The position numbers and the translations under genes were made by a program. Of a stretch of 64,000 nt of DNA, positions 1-9,206 are shown one piece after another (position 1 is the stretch's first letter; each line of letters opens with the position of its first letter). Under the pieces are notes generated by a model. It was given only the letters and a program-made list of their open reading frames with translations, ran no database searches and was not told where the DNA came from. The DNA comes from an uncultured Desulfobacter sp. (lineage in GTDB: Bacteria; Desulfobacterota; Desulfobacteria; Desulfobacterales; Desulfobacteraceae), in assembly GCF_963666675.1 (NCBI RefSeq), contig NZ_OY762929.1, positions 3,472,001 through 3,536,000 on the forward strand, written 5' to 3'.

Positions 1-142
1 AGCGGTCATTGAGGCATCAACAATGATTTAATGGATTTGCAGATTATTTTAAAAAAACAAAATCTAAAATTCACGAATAGAGAAATATTAAACCTTAGGA
101 GAAACAACTATTTCTTTACCCGACTCAATGAATAAATTTACT
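1..142. other. Left edge, no gene recognised
   Basis: AT-rich sequence. One plus-strand frame is open from the window edge for nine codons and stops at about base 31, so it could be the tail of a gene lying outside, but this is too short to support. No hairpin or promoter stands out. Confidence 0.4.
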
Positions 143-733
143 TTAACGCATTGGATGTGAATAATAATAGTGACCACCGCACCATGGGTAGTTTTGACAC
201 CTATCATAACTTGGCGGGACAACTTTTGCCTCGTATGTTACGCCGGTATAAGGTCCAACGCTCGAACTCAGACCGGAGGGCCACCAGATTAATTCATTGT
301 TGTAAGCAAAAAACACCCTGACCTGCATGTCTACATGATAAATGCCATACTCATCCACCTTTGTTTCCAAAATCTCAACACCTTTTAAATAGGACTTGGC
401 CTGGGAGGATATTGTATCCATATCGACATCAACGCCCTTTCTTTTGGAGTATGTCTCGACCAGAGCGCCTCTCAATTTTTCCAAAAGTAATCGATATCCA
501 TCCAAAACGGCTGCCCTTTCGCCGAGAATCATCGCTTCACCACGCCGCACAGCGGTTTCAGGCGCCATACCTTTCCCGGTCACTTTAAACAGGACAACAC
601 GATCATTGTCCAAGGGTTTGCTCTCTTCGATTACGCTGCGCCCGGTTGCATTGGGGGGGGGATAAGTCCTATTATAACAGGAACACACAAAGAATAATGG
701 CAACAAAACAGCAAGGCAAATCAATTTTTTCAT
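143..733 (-). CDS. Small outer-membrane or periplasmic lipoprotein, LPP20-like
   Basis: The 196-residue product begins with a lipoprotein signal: a short positive start (MKK), a hydrophobic stretch and a lipobox ending FVCSC, so it should be lipidated and exported. The mature part (conserved-looking core GEAMILGERAAVLDGYRLL) resembles LPP20-type lipoproteins, whose function is generally unknown. The frame stays open upstream to 865, but ATG at 733 follows an AAGGAG site by about six bases and starts exactly at the signal peptide, so I chose it. Directly after the lipobox the gene contains nine consecutive C residues on its coding strand (Pro-Pro-Pro). The C-terminus is rich in Tyr, His, Cys and Trp. 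The gene stands alone; no function is claimed. Confidence 0.7.
   Translation of the reverse strand: MKKLICLAVLLPLFFVCSCYNRTYPPPNATGRSVIEESKPLDNDRVVLFKVTGKGMAPETAVRRGEAMILGERAAVLDGYRLLLEKLRGALVETYSKRKGVDVDMDTISSQAKSYLKGVEILETKVDEYGIYHVDMQVRVFFAYNNELIWWPSGLSSSVGPYTGVTYEAKVVPPSYDRCQNYPWCGGHYYYSHPMR
653..661. repeat. Nine-base G homopolymer inside the lipoprotein gene
   Basis: Nine consecutive G on the plus strand (C on the coding strand) lie about 25 codons into the lipoprotein gene, just after the signal peptide. Homopolymers of this length in an N-terminal coding region are prone to slipped-strand changes, which would shift the frame and silence the protein. As printed the frame is open. Confidence 0.8.
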
Positions 734-1030
734 GACATTCTCCTTTAAGATATGGTCTTTTCGATTTATTAAAGATTTGCAAATAACATACCTAAATTTC
801 AGACAACGCGTGTTTATCCAGTGAACATCGGTAATTTGGAAGATTTTCTTGAACCAATCTTTCAAATTTTGAGTGCAGCTGTCATGAAATTGACTGTTTC
901 ATCCGATAAATTTGACAAAAAAAGTCCGATCCATCCAAATGATATAAACGAAATGAATTGCTAAATCCATTCTATGGATAGGTAAACAAGTCCCCAAGGA
1001 GCAATATTTGCCGGTTTTCTTTGCTTTGGA

Positions 1031-1135
1031 ACTTTATATAACGGCCATGGGCCGAGCCAGGTCTATCATGACCCAGGCTTCGACCCACAACGAAGAATGA
1101 AAGAACTCAATAAGTTATCGAGCTCTTTCATATAA
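1031..1135 (+). repeat. Interspersed ~100-base repeat, copy 1
   Basis: First of two adjacent copies filling most of the gap between the lipoprotein and FAH-hydrolase genes. Recognisable parts, in order: TATAACGGCCATGGGCC, a variable middle with ACCCAGGCT, CCCACAACGAAG, then an arm GAAAGAACTC and its partner GAGCTCTTTC, ending CATATAAA. The two arms can form a stem of about nine pairs. Related copies lie at 1127, 53044, 54084, 58401 (inverted) and 60165. The remaining bases 734-1030 show no gene. Confidence 0.75.
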
Positions 1136-1229
1136 ACAGCCATGGGCTGACCTGACATATCAGCACTGAGGTACAGCCCACAACGAAGGTTGAAAAAACT
1201 CAGCAACTTACTGAGCTCTTTCATATAAA
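1127..1229 (+). repeat. Interspersed ~100-base repeat, copy 2
   Basis: Second, directly adjoining copy: CAGCCATGGGCTGACCTGAC, then GCCCACAACGAAGGTTGAAA, and a closing arm CTGAGCTCTTTCATATAAA. It ends about nine bases from the stop codon of the FAH-family gene, so it lies in that gene's 3' untranslated region. Confidence 0.75.
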
Positions 1230-1237
1230 AAATAGGC

Positions 1238-1900
1238 TCAGGCAACGGATGCAGAAAAGCTGAACCGGCCGTCAAGCTCCAACGCCAGTTCATCACCTGA
1301 TTTCAAACCCGCCACACCGGCCGGGGTTCCGGTAAGTACAACATCCCCGGGCAGCAACGTAAAAAAGCTGGACATGTAAACAATCAAGTCAATTATTTTG
1401 TTAATCATCAACTTTGTACTCTCATTCTGCCGAATCTGCCCATTTACTTCCAGTTTCAACTGGGTATCCTGGGGATCGGCAAGTTCATCGGGGCCGATAA
1501 AGGGGGTCATGGGGCAGGAACCGTCAAAGGCCTTTGCCTTTTCCCAGGGTAGCCCTTTTTCCTTGAGCGATTTCTGGACATCCCGCAGGGTCAGATCCAA
1601 TGCAAGCCCATATCCTGCAACAGCCGCCGCCACCTCATCCCGGCTTGCCCGGGTGATCTGTTTGCCGATCAATACGGCCAATTCGGTCTCGTTGTGACAA
1701 TCCCTGGTAAATTCAGGGATCACGATGGGCTGGCTGATCGGCTGCAGCGATGTCGCCGGCTTGATGAACAAAATGGGTTCCGTGGGCATGGGATTGTCCA
1801 GTTCCTTGATATGATCCACATAATTGCGCCCTACGCAAACCACCTTGCCCACGGGCAGGTCGCACACAGATCCGTCGTTAAACTCATGCTGATATGTCAT
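1238..1900 (-). CDS. Fumarylacetoacetate hydrolase (FAH) family protein
   Basis: 220 residues, the usual size of compact single-domain FAH proteins such as acylpyruvases and 2-oxo-acid hydratases/decarboxylases. Visible signatures are VGRNYVDHIKE near the N-terminus, the metal-ligand region HNETELAVLIGK, ALDLTLRDVQ, and GDVVLTGTPAGV near the C-terminus. The family binds a divalent metal through conserved acidic residues and cleaves or decarboxylates 2-oxo acids carrying a C4 acyl or carboxyl group. The sequence does not say which substrate is used. It lies 59 bases after draG on the same strand and could be read with draTG, but no functional link is obvious. Confidence 0.88.
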   Translation of the reverse strand: MTYQHEFNDGSVCDLPVGKVVCVGRNYVDHIKELDNPMPTEPILFIKPATSLQPISQPIVIPEFTRDCHNETELAVLIGKQITRASRDEVAAAVAGYGLALDLTLRDVQKSLKEKGLPWEKAKAFDGSCPMTPFIGPDELADPQDTQLKLEVNGQIRQNESTKLMINKIIDLIVYMSSFFTLLPGDVVLTGTPAGVAGLKSGDELALELDGRFSFSASVA

Positions 1901-1959
1901 AAATTTGCCTTTTTCCTATATGTTAAACAACAATACATCCCAAAGCGAAAAACTTCTAT

Positions 1960-2880
1960 TTAATCGTTGGACGACGACAGTGCCGGAGAGTGTTCCACTA
2001 GATATTGAGCAAGGGTTTCGACCTCTGAATAGACACGGGTATCCAATTTTTTCAACCAGCGTTTGGGGATTCCTTTGACCCCATAAACGGCTCCGGCCAG
2101 CATGCCGACCAAAGCACCTGTGGTATCTGCATCCCCACCCTGGTTTACGGTACCCACCAGGCAATCTTCAAAGTTGTCCGTTGTAAATAAAAAATGGAAA
2201 ACGGTCTGCACCGTATCAACAACATAGGCAGAGCTTTTATGCGGATACGGCACATAAGAAAACTCAGGATATTCATTGACAAACCCTTTGGTCAGGGCAA
2301 AAAGCTCACCGAATAATTCGCCACCCATCATGGCCTCATGAAGTAAATGGCCAAAAAAGATGCACGCCGCATCAGACAAGGGATTATTGTGGGTAATGTG
2401 GGCCTGCTCCACCACATACTGTGTAAGAAGGTCTTCATTTGCCAGGGTGTAAAGGGCAACGGGAAGCATGCGCATCAACGCCCCGTTTCCGGCACTCCAG
2501 CGACTTGGTTTCACTTCAAGGGTTTTATGGAGAATATAGTTTCGGATCCCCCGGGCACATGTGGAGCCGACATCAATGGGCCGGCCGCCGACCCAATCGG
2601 CAAACTCGTCGGCCACGGCGGTAAGATCCCACCGCTTGGATTTTTGGATGGCCCGTCCGATGCAAATCGACATCTGGGTATCATCGGTTACCTGCCCGGG
2701 CTTAAGATAGAGCCACCCTTTTCCAATAATCTGCTTATGTACCCCATATTGTAATTTAATTTCCTCGGGCGTCATGAACTCGGTGGTCGCCCCTAAAGCA
2801 TCTCCTATGGCAAGACCGACAAAGGCCCCTTTTGCCTTCTCCACAATTTGTTTTCTGTCAGGTATCCGAACCGCTTGCAT
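1960..2880 (-). CDS. draG: ADP-ribosyl-[dinitrogen reductase] glycohydrolase DraG
   Basis: 306 residues. The ADP-ribosylglycohydrolase fold is marked by the dinuclear-metal motifs: GLAIGDALGATTEFM near the start, TDDTQM about 40 residues later, and GGDADTTGALVGMLAGAVYG near the C-terminus. DraG removes the ADP-ribose that DraT places on an arginine of NifH, switching nitrogenase back on. draT lies directly upstream on the same strand, which makes the specific DraG assignment much safer than family membership alone. ATG at 2880 was chosen; a TTG three codons earlier is the alternative. No nif gene is present in the window, so the target enzyme must be encoded elsewhere. Confidence 0.92.
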   Translation of the reverse strand: MQAVRIPDRKQIVEKAKGAFVGLAIGDALGATTEFMTPEEIKLQYGVHKQIIGKGWLYLKPGQVTDDTQMSICIGRAIQKSKRWDLTAVADEFADWVGGRPIDVGSTCARGIRNYILHKTLEVKPSRWSAGNGALMRMLPVALYTLANEDLLTQYVVEQAHITHNNPLSDAACIFFGHLLHEAMMGGELFGELFALTKGFVNEYPEFSYVPYPHKSSAYVVDTVQTVFHFLFTTDNFEDCLVGTVNQGGDADTTGALVGMLAGAVYGVKGIPKRWLKKLDTRVYSEVETLAQYLVEHSPALSSSND

Positions 2881-2990
2881 CAATTTCAATTCCCTGTTTT
2901 AAAAGAAAGCCTGGATAAATAACTAAGCGTTTTTACACCTTTCTTGGGGGCCGTGCCCGGCAGTTACCATGTCAAGTCAGCCCATGGCTG

Positions 2991-3791
2991 TTAAATAATA
3001 CGTCTGGAAATATCGTACTCGCCGCCGATAACCAACACCTCTTTTTCCCCCCTGAGTATCCCGGCATGAAGAAAATCGCCATCAAAAAAAATCTTTGACA
3101 CAGGCACCTGGGCTTCAATAACAAATGTGCCAAATTCCCATGCCCGCTCAAAATCATGGGTAAAAGAGTTCAAATTATTGAGCCGAACCACCCCCTTACC
3201 CGTCTTTTTATCCCATTCAAGCAGTTCATGGTCATAAAACCCATGAACACCCCTGAAAAGGGTAATATGGGTCCGATCGGCATCACGGCGGTTCAGCTCG
3301 TATTGAACAAATTCATAAAGAAGATCCAGCTGGTTGAAAATACCATTGGTTCGTGCGGAACCTTTCATCCGGTCCTTCATGTATGATAGATACTCGTCAC
3401 TGTCTTTGCCTTTGATCCGGCCGTTATGATAAATTGGCGGCAGCCCCATCCGGGTTTGCACCCATCCTTTCAAAACCGCACCCTCAATGGAATCGGATTC
3501 AAAAAGCCAGCCCCGAAGAAATCTTAAGTAACTGTGTTTGATACTTAGCATTCGACCGTCATCGCCTTTTTCCCGCCACTGGTGAAGATGAAAGGCCACC
3601 TCCATATAATCTCGAAATATTCTTGCCCTGTCTTCCCAGCTGGAAAGCTCGTCCAGCTGTTTGAAAAAATGGGCATGGCTATCCCGTACACCCAGAACGG
3701 TTAAGGCTGTCGGATCGGCGTTGAATTCCCGGGAGCCGATGACCCAGGAAGGCACATTGCACAAGCTGTATTGATAATGGTAATCGGACAT
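2991..3791 (-). CDS. draT: NAD+--dinitrogen-reductase ADP-D-ribosyltransferase DraT
   Basis: 266 residues, about the normal length of DraT. It shows family-typical stretches: FNADPTALTVLGVRDSHAHFF near the N-terminus broken by no gap, the IKHSYLRFLRGWLFESDS region, and TLFRGVHG, RLNNLNSFT and GILRGEKEVLVIGGEY in the catalytic half. DraT transfers ADP-ribose from NAD+ to NifH in response to ammonium or darkness/energy limitation, inactivating nitrogenase. It sits 110 bases upstream of draG in the same direction, the classic reversible-switch pair. The upstream gap to the chemoreceptor gene (about 300 bases) should hold the promoter. Regulation by PII proteins is known for the family but cannot be seen here. 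Confidence 0.92.
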   Translation of the reverse strand: MSDYHYQYSLCNVPSWVIGSREFNADPTALTVLGVRDSHAHFFKQLDELSSWEDRARIFRDYMEVAFHLHQWREKGDDGRMLSIKHSYLRFLRGWLFESDSIEGAVLKGWVQTRMGLPPIYHNGRIKGKDSDEYLSYMKDRMKGSARTNGIFNQLDLLYEFVQYELNRRDADRTHITLFRGVHGFYDHELLEWDKKTGKGVVRLNNLNSFTHDFERAWEFGTFVIEAQVPVSKIFFDGDFLHAGILRGEKEVLVIGGEYDISRRII

Positions 3792-4097
3792 AAATTATTT
3801 TATATGACCCTTCCCTTTTTTTAACGGATAATAGGGGTATTAAACATCTTTTAAATATCCTGTTGGAATATCAATTATCTATGGGGCGAGGTTTTATCAG
3901 ACTTTAGTAACCGGGTAAAGATGGTCTTTAATTTTATTTCACAATACCTTTACACAAAAATGGCTTAAAAGAGGTAACAAATACGTGACCAATATTTTAT
4001 TTCAGGCAAAAAAATAATAGCTGACAGGAAATACCACCTCCCCATCAGCTATCAAAGTTGAAAGCCTTTAATCTTAAAATAACAGCGGCCAGGCGCC
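3792..4097. other. Gap between chemoreceptor and draT genes
   Basis: 306 bases, AT-rich, no convincing open frame. It must contain the draT promoter on the minus strand; a TTGATA-like box lies near 3875, but no clear -10 partner is seen. Confidence 0.4.
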
Positions 4098-6131
4098 TTA
4101 CACCTTAAATACCCCGACACTGTTATGAAGCTGTAAAGCCAGTTCCGAGAGCATTTTTGCACTCTGATTCATATTCGAACCTTCTTTGGATATATCGGTG
4201 GCAATGGCACTGACCCCTGTAATATCTTCTGATATCTGGGTTGCGGTATTGGAACTTTGGGCGATATTTTGACTGACCTCGCCCATGCCTTCAGACGCCT
4301 GCTCAATATTTTCGGCCACCTGGAACGCAGATGCCGACTGTTCTTCCAACTCCCCGGCAATGCCGGTAACGATTTCAGACACTTTCTCGATCACTGCGGC
4401 AATTTTTTCCACGTCTTTTACGGTGTTGTCGGTAGAATCCTGGATTGTGGTAATTTTGTGAGTGATTTCAAGGGTTGCGTTGGCTGTCTGGGCGGCCAGA
4501 TTTTTTATTTCTCCGGCCACAACGGCAAACCCCTTGCCGGCGTCTCCGGCCCGGGCCGCTTCAATGGTCGCATTCAATGCAAGAAGATTGGTCTGTTCGG
4601 CAATGTCCGTGATCACTTCAACCACTTTGCCGATATCTTTTGCCGCCCCACCCAAATCCACGACTCTGATTGATGCAGACTGGGCCTGGGAAGAGGCATC
4701 ATCGGAAATCCGCCGGGCCGTTTGGCACGCCTGAGATACTTGACCCAATCCCGATTTCATGATCCCAGCCGCCTCGGCAACGGCTTCCAGATTAACGGTG
4801 GCCTGCTCGCCGGCGGCTGCCACGGAATTCATGCTCATGCTCATCTCATCGGTTGAAGATGCTGCGGACTGGGTCATGGCAGACAGATCATCTGAACTTT
4901 TATCCAGCTTTTCAGATATCTGCTGCAGGCGCCCGGAAGCGTCGGACACAACATTAGAATTTTCCCCGATTTGAATGATAAGCTGATGAACCCGGTCCAC
5001 AAAGGCGTTAAACCAGCCGGCCACCTCTCCAATTTCGTTGTGCGCCTCAACCTGGAGCCGTTGTGTCAGGTCTCCTTCACCCTGGGCAATATCCTTTAAC
5101 GCATCCACAACCTTTTCAAGGGGTTTGATTAATCTGGATAGAAAAAGAAACAACAACAGGATGCTGACAATGAATATCGTCCCAAGCACCAGGGGCCTGA
5201 TAAAGCCCAGTCTGTTTTCAACCTTGGCCGGTGCAGAATAATTCAAAACCAGCCAATATCTATAATGCTTTTTGTTAATGTCCTCAACTTCAATGGGGTA
5301 AAGCTTATAATAATGGCTATGGTTTTCGGCTTTTGGAGGCTGTTTTTTTTCTTTTAGCTGTTTCCTTGCCGACGCTTCTAGGACTTCCGGATTACAGACC
5401 GAGTTGAGTTTGAGCACAAAACTTGTATTTGAAAGGGCATCTTTTCTTTTTTCAGGGGAAACCTGTTCAAAAAAGGTACTGTCACAGGCCCCGGAAAAGG
5501 TTGAATCAGATCCCTGATATCCCACATAGCCTTTCACGATCTTGGCAAGGGAGAGCGCCAGCTCTCCAACCGGCAGTTCACATGCCGCCATCCCCATCAC
5601 CTCGTCATCATCATTGATGACTGCCGTGGCAATAATAAAGACCACCTTGCCGTCTGCTTCGATGCAGGCGCCTTCATTGGCCCAGGTCTGCGCAGATTTG
5701 TCATATAATTTTTTTAATCCGTCCGTCATAAACAGGTTGTCTTTGGCAAAGGAATTCTGTCCGCTCTTTGAAAAAACAACTGAATAATTTTTGTCGAGCA
5801 ACACCAGTTTGCGAATTTTCAGTGCCTGGGCAAGAGTGATAAATAGACCGTCGATTACCTGAGTGTTCCCCGCACTGCGATCGTCTTCCAGATATCCGAT
5901 GACCTCCTCGGAGCCCGCAAAGTTCTGGAGTGCATCACTCGTGCGTTTGATGTGAAATTTTTCATTCTCCAGCCTGACACTGTCAAACACGTGAATCATA
6001 AATTTGTCTGAAAACTTGTCTTTCACATTGCCGGAGATATGATCAAAAAGAATGATCAACGCCGAGCAAATAAAAAGAATGATTGCGACCCAGAAAGTTA
6101 TTTTTAGTTTTAAGGAACGCGATTTTTTCAT
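4098..6131 (-). CDS. Methyl-accepting chemotaxis protein
   Basis: 677 residues with standard receptor architecture. A first membrane helix lies at about residues 10-30 and an extracytoplasmic sensor region at about 31-305 (likely Cache-type, with LDKNYSVVFSKS and a GMAACEL strand). A second helix spans about 310-332, a HAMP linker follows at about 333-388, and a long signalling coiled coil runs to the end. The conserved hairpin tip reads AEQTNLLALNATIEAARAG and then GKGFAVVAGEIKNLA, the CheA/CheW contact region. It should sense a small extracellular ligand and control CheA. No other che gene lies nearby, so this is an orphan receptor. The ligand is unknown. Confidence 0.93.
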   Translation of the reverse strand: MKKSRSLKLKITFWVAIILFICSALIILFDHISGNVKDKFSDKFMIHVFDSVRLENEKFHIKRTSDALQNFAGSEEVIGYLEDDRSAGNTQVIDGLFITLAQALKIRKLVLLDKNYSVVFSKSGQNSFAKDNLFMTDGLKKLYDKSAQTWANEGACIEADGKVVFIIATAVINDDDEVMGMAACELPVGELALSLAKIVKGYVGYQGSDSTFSGACDSTFFEQVSPEKRKDALSNTSFVLKLNSVCNPEVLEASARKQLKEKKQPPKAENHSHYYKLYPIEVEDINKKHYRYWLVLNYSAPAKVENRLGFIRPLVLGTIFIVSILLLFLFLSRLIKPLEKVVDALKDIAQGEGDLTQRLQVEAHNEIGEVAGWFNAFVDRVHQLIIQIGENSNVVSDASGRLQQISEKLDKSSDDLSAMTQSAASSTDEMSMSMNSVAAAGEQATVNLEAVAEAAGIMKSGLGQVSQACQTARRISDDASSQAQSASIRVVDLGGAAKDIGKVVEVITDIAEQTNLLALNATIEAARAGDAGKGFAVVAGEIKNLAAQTANATLEITHKITTIQDSTDNTVKDVEKIAAVIEKVSEIVTGIAGELEEQSASAFQVAENIEQASEGMGEVSQNIAQSSNTATQISEDITGVSAIATDISKEGSNMNQSAKMLSELALQLHNSVGVFKV

Positions 6132-6217
6132 AGGTGTCTATCTCAATTATGATGAGTACTTAAATATACGACCATGATTTTAGCACGTTATGAATCAAGC
6201 AGCCGGACGTATTGCAG

Positions 6218-6820
6218 CTACTGGGTAACTTTGCCGCGCAGATATTTAGTGATTCGTCTTTTAAGTTTTGGATTTGAAAGGATATGCTTTTCCAGATTGG
6301 GATAACCGCCCCTGAACCAGACCACCTGGTCCACACCAAGTCCGTAATCCTTTACGCATCTTAACGCAGCGTTGTAACTTCTATGACATTTCGGCCCCTG
6401 GCAAAAGAAAACAGCCGTCACCGAATTAATATCCGAATCAATCTTCTGCATGGCTGCGAACAGTTTATCTTTTGTGATGGCATTGGGCGCATCCGCTTCG
6501 GGAATGGGCACGCCCTGGAGATCGCACACCAGATTTACGGCATGTTTCGTTGTGCCGATATCAAGAAATGATCCGGGCCTTGTGTCCACCCATAGATATT
6601 TAGCCTGTTTATCTTTCAGGGCGACAATGGCCTCTTCAACATCCCAGACGGCAATACCCGAGGGCAGCACCTTGAGGCTGGGGTCTAAAAATTGAGCGGG
6701 AATCTTGCCCTTGGGGACCTCTTCACACTCTTTGCATTCAGTGGCGGCAAAAATCAGACCGGTGCAAGATATAACGATCAACCCTGCGGCCAGAAAAAAA
6801 ACGAGTTCTCTTTTTAGCAT
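6218..6820 (-). CDS. Exported rhodanese-like domain protein
   Basis: 200 residues. An N-terminal signal sequence (MLKRELVFFLAAGLIVISC...) is followed by ECKECEE and a rhodanese fold: LWVDTRPG, then the active-site loop VFFCQGPKCHRSYNAA in which the first Cys would be the sulfur-carrying residue. ATG at 6820 is preceded by a strong TAAGGAGG site; the ten extra codons upstream lack one. The CxGPxCxRS loop is typical of exported rhodanese-like proteins in anaerobes, where the role (sulfur relay or redox) is not settled. It stands alone, facing away from the FIST-GGDEF gene. Confidence 0.82.
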   Translation of the reverse strand: MLKRELVFFLAAGLIVISCTGLIFAATECKECEEVPKGKIPAQFLDPSLKVLPSGIAVWDVEEAIVALKDKQAKYLWVDTRPGSFLDIGTTKHAVNLVCDLQGVPIPEADAPNAITKDKLFAAMQKIDSDINSVTAVFFCQGPKCHRSYNAALRCVKDYGLGVDQVVWFRGGYPNLEKHILSNPKLKRRITKYLRGKVTQ

Positions 6821-7314
6821 GTAAACCTCCTTATGAAATAAAAATATCAAACACTTACTGAACGCGTTGGAGACTAAACACCAAGAGGGAAAGATGGTTG
6901 TTACAACCCAACGCTAAAATCTAAAATTGGGATTGCCATGGAATTGCAAATTGCAATTTGCAAATTGATAATTGATAAATGAAACCGAATTGTATTTCTT
7001 CCCCTGTGGAAGATGACGAAATAAAGTAACAATAAGTTGATAATTGGAATATTTTCCACTATTATTAAATAGCAAGGGCTATTTTGTCAAGACCTTCCAT
7101 TAAACAACATTTAGCGCAAAAACAAATTATTATCCGCTTTTGCATACTTGTTCTTGAACCCAAAACAGATTATAGTTATCTGTATTAATATCCTACTCAA
7201 AAGTCATTGATCAGTTCTATCGTTACGAACAATACTTGGGAAATTTTATCGCGACAGCCCGGCAGTTTAAAAATAAAGGCCGCCCAAGATCTGATACCGA
7301 CGAGGAAGGGTTGT
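6821..7314. other. Divergent intergenic region with a 20-base perfect palindrome
   Basis: About 490 bases between two divergent genes. It contains the perfect palindrome TTGCAAATTGCAATTTGCAA at 6944-6963, followed at once by further CAAATTGATAATTGAT half-repeats. Such a site could be an operator shared by the rhodanese and FIST-GGDEF genes. A weak TTG-initiated extension of the downstream gene begins at 7207. Nothing else is recognised. Confidence 0.5.
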
Positions 7315-9108
7315 ATGAAATGTATTAATCTTGTCTATAATAATGAGAACGATCTAAAAACAATACAAGCCGAATTTAAAGATTATTCGCCTGAAAATAT
7401 TCTCATCCAGGTCTTCTGCGGGATCTCAGACATGGATAGGGTGAGCCGCCTTCGATCACTGCTCGGTAACCTGTTTCCCGGTTGTGTCGTGATCGGTGCA
7501 AGCTCGGCAGGAGAAATTTTAGGTGAAACTATTCTGGAAAAATCCATTGTCATCAGCGTTACCGCCTTTGAAAACACCAGGGTCACATCTGCTTTGATCT
7601 CCCAGAATGATGATTTGCAGGCCGGGGGTAAGGAGATGGGAAAAGCACTAAATACCGGAGAAGCCAATGCGGTCATTGTATTTGGCTGCGGTGCTAAAAA
7701 CGGCAACTATGTCAATGCCTTTCCTTTTCTTGAGGCCTTGGGTCAAAAATTTAAAAATGTCGTCATTGCCGGGGGGATGGCCGGTGGATATAACGAATTG
7801 GCAAGCCGCATTTTCGTATTTACGGAACGGGATTTGACTGAACACGGGTTTGCGGCGGCGGCACTCACAGGACCCAATTTATGCGTTAACACGGCCCACA
7901 ATTTAAGCTGGACACCCATTGGAAAAACAATGACGGTCACCCAGGCAAAAGGACACAGGATCTACAGCATTGATCACAAATCCGTCAAAGAGATATACTT
8001 GCAGTACCTGGGCATTGAAGCCCATCCTTCATCCTTATACCTGATGAATTATTTCCCGCTTATCATAAAAAGAGGCGGCATGGATGTAACCAATCCGGTC
8101 TGGTCCGTGAATCCTGACGGCTCTTTTAATGTGTTAAAACAATTTTATACCGGAGAGCAAGTACGCTTTAGCTACTGCGATGCAGGTCTTCAGGAACAAG
8201 GGGCCAAACGGATGGGCAGAGAACTTGCCGGATACGAGCCCGAGGCCTTTTTCGTTTACTCCTGTGAATCCAGAAAGACACTTTTTGAAGACGATATTGT
8301 GGTTGACTTGGCGGCCTTGAATGGCAGTCCCTGTTCAGCCGGTTTTTTTACCTTTGGCGAATGCTACACCGATAAAAAAAATACGCCTCGTTTTCTCCAC
8401 CAGACCATGACCGTGCTGGCTCTGTCCGAATCCGACACCTGCAAAATTTACCACGAAAAAGAAGTTTGTAAAGACAAGATTGAGCTGCCAAGGACAGAAT
8501 TAAGACGGTTCAGAATTTTAAAATCCATGAGCCATCTGGTGAGCAGCACCACCCGGGAATTGGAAGAAAAAAACAGGCAGCTTGAAAACCTCGCAAATAA
8601 GGATGGCCTCACAGGACTTTTCAACCGCCGTTTTTTTGACGAGACCCTTGCCCGCAGGATCAAGGATCACAGCCGTTCAGAGGCACCATTGTCGTTAATC
8701 CTTATGGATGTTGATTTTTTTAAACCGTTCAATGACCATTACGGTCATGTGGCCGGTGATGACTGCCTTCGCCGGATATCCAACCTGCTTCAACAACTGG
8801 TGCGGCGCACTTCTGATATGGCATTTCGTTACGGTGGAGAGGAATTCAGTTGTATTCTTCCGGCCACGGCGCACCCAGGCGCCTTAAAAATAGCGGAAAC
8901 CATCAGGACCGGTGTTGAAAAACTGGCCATTCCACACAAAACATCAAAGGCTGCTGAGTTTGTCACCGTCAGCTTAGGCGTCATCACCCTGACCAACAAT
9001 CGCAGCATATCCCCGCAGGCGTTAACAGACGCCTGTGACCAGCTGCTTTATGAGGCCAAAAACAGGGGTCGAAACCGGTTGCACGGAAAAAATCTGGCTC
9101 TCAATTGA
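7315..9108 (+). CDS. FIST-domain sensor diguanylate cyclase
   Basis: 597 residues from ATG at 7315, which follows GAGGAAGGG; an in-frame TTG 36 codons earlier is less likely. The N-terminal two-thirds match FIST-N plus FIST-C sensor domains (VVIGASSAGEILGE, AGGMAGGYNE, EAFFVYSCESR, AGFFTFGE). A short coiled coil (SSTTRELEEKNRQLENLANKDGLTGLFNRR) leads to a GGDEF domain. The active site is GGEEF within FRYGGEEFSC, and an RxxD inhibitory site (RTSD) lies five residues before it, so product inhibition by c-di-GMP is expected. The protein should be cytoplasmic: no signal or membrane helix is visible. FIST domains are thought to bind small ligands such as amino acids. Confidence 0.92.
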   Translation: MKCINLVYNNENDLKTIQAEFKDYSPENILIQVFCGISDMDRVSRLRSLLGNLFPGCVVIGASSAGEILGETILEKSIVISVTAFENTRVTSALISQNDDLQAGGKEMGKALNTGEANAVIVFGCGAKNGNYVNAFPFLEALGQKFKNVVIAGGMAGGYNELASRIFVFTERDLTEHGFAAAALTGPNLCVNTAHNLSWTPIGKTMTVTQAKGHRIYSIDHKSVKEIYLQYLGIEAHPSSLYLMNYFPLIIKRGGMDVTNPVWSVNPDGSFNVLKQFYTGEQVRFSYCDAGLQEQGAKRMGRELAGYEPEAFFVYSCESRKTLFEDDIVVDLAALNGSPCSAGFFTFGECYTDKKNTPRFLHQTMTVLALSESDTCKIYHEKEVCKDKIELPRTELRRFRILKSMSHLVSSTTRELEEKNRQLENLANKDGLTGLFNRRFFDETLARRIKDHSRSEAPLSLILMDVDFFKPFNDHYGHVAGDDCLRRISNLLQQLVRRTSDMAFRYGGEEFSCILPATAHPGALKIAETIRTGVEKLAIPHKTSKAAEFVTVSLGVITLTNNRSISPQALTDACDQLLYEAKNRGRNRLHGKNLALN

Positions 9109-9206
9109 CAAATTATTTTACCATTTCCACCCTGGGGTCAGACTTGAAAACCGCACCCAAAAAGCTTAGGTTAGTGTGGAAACTTTACTTTTAAGGAAAC
9201 AACGAC

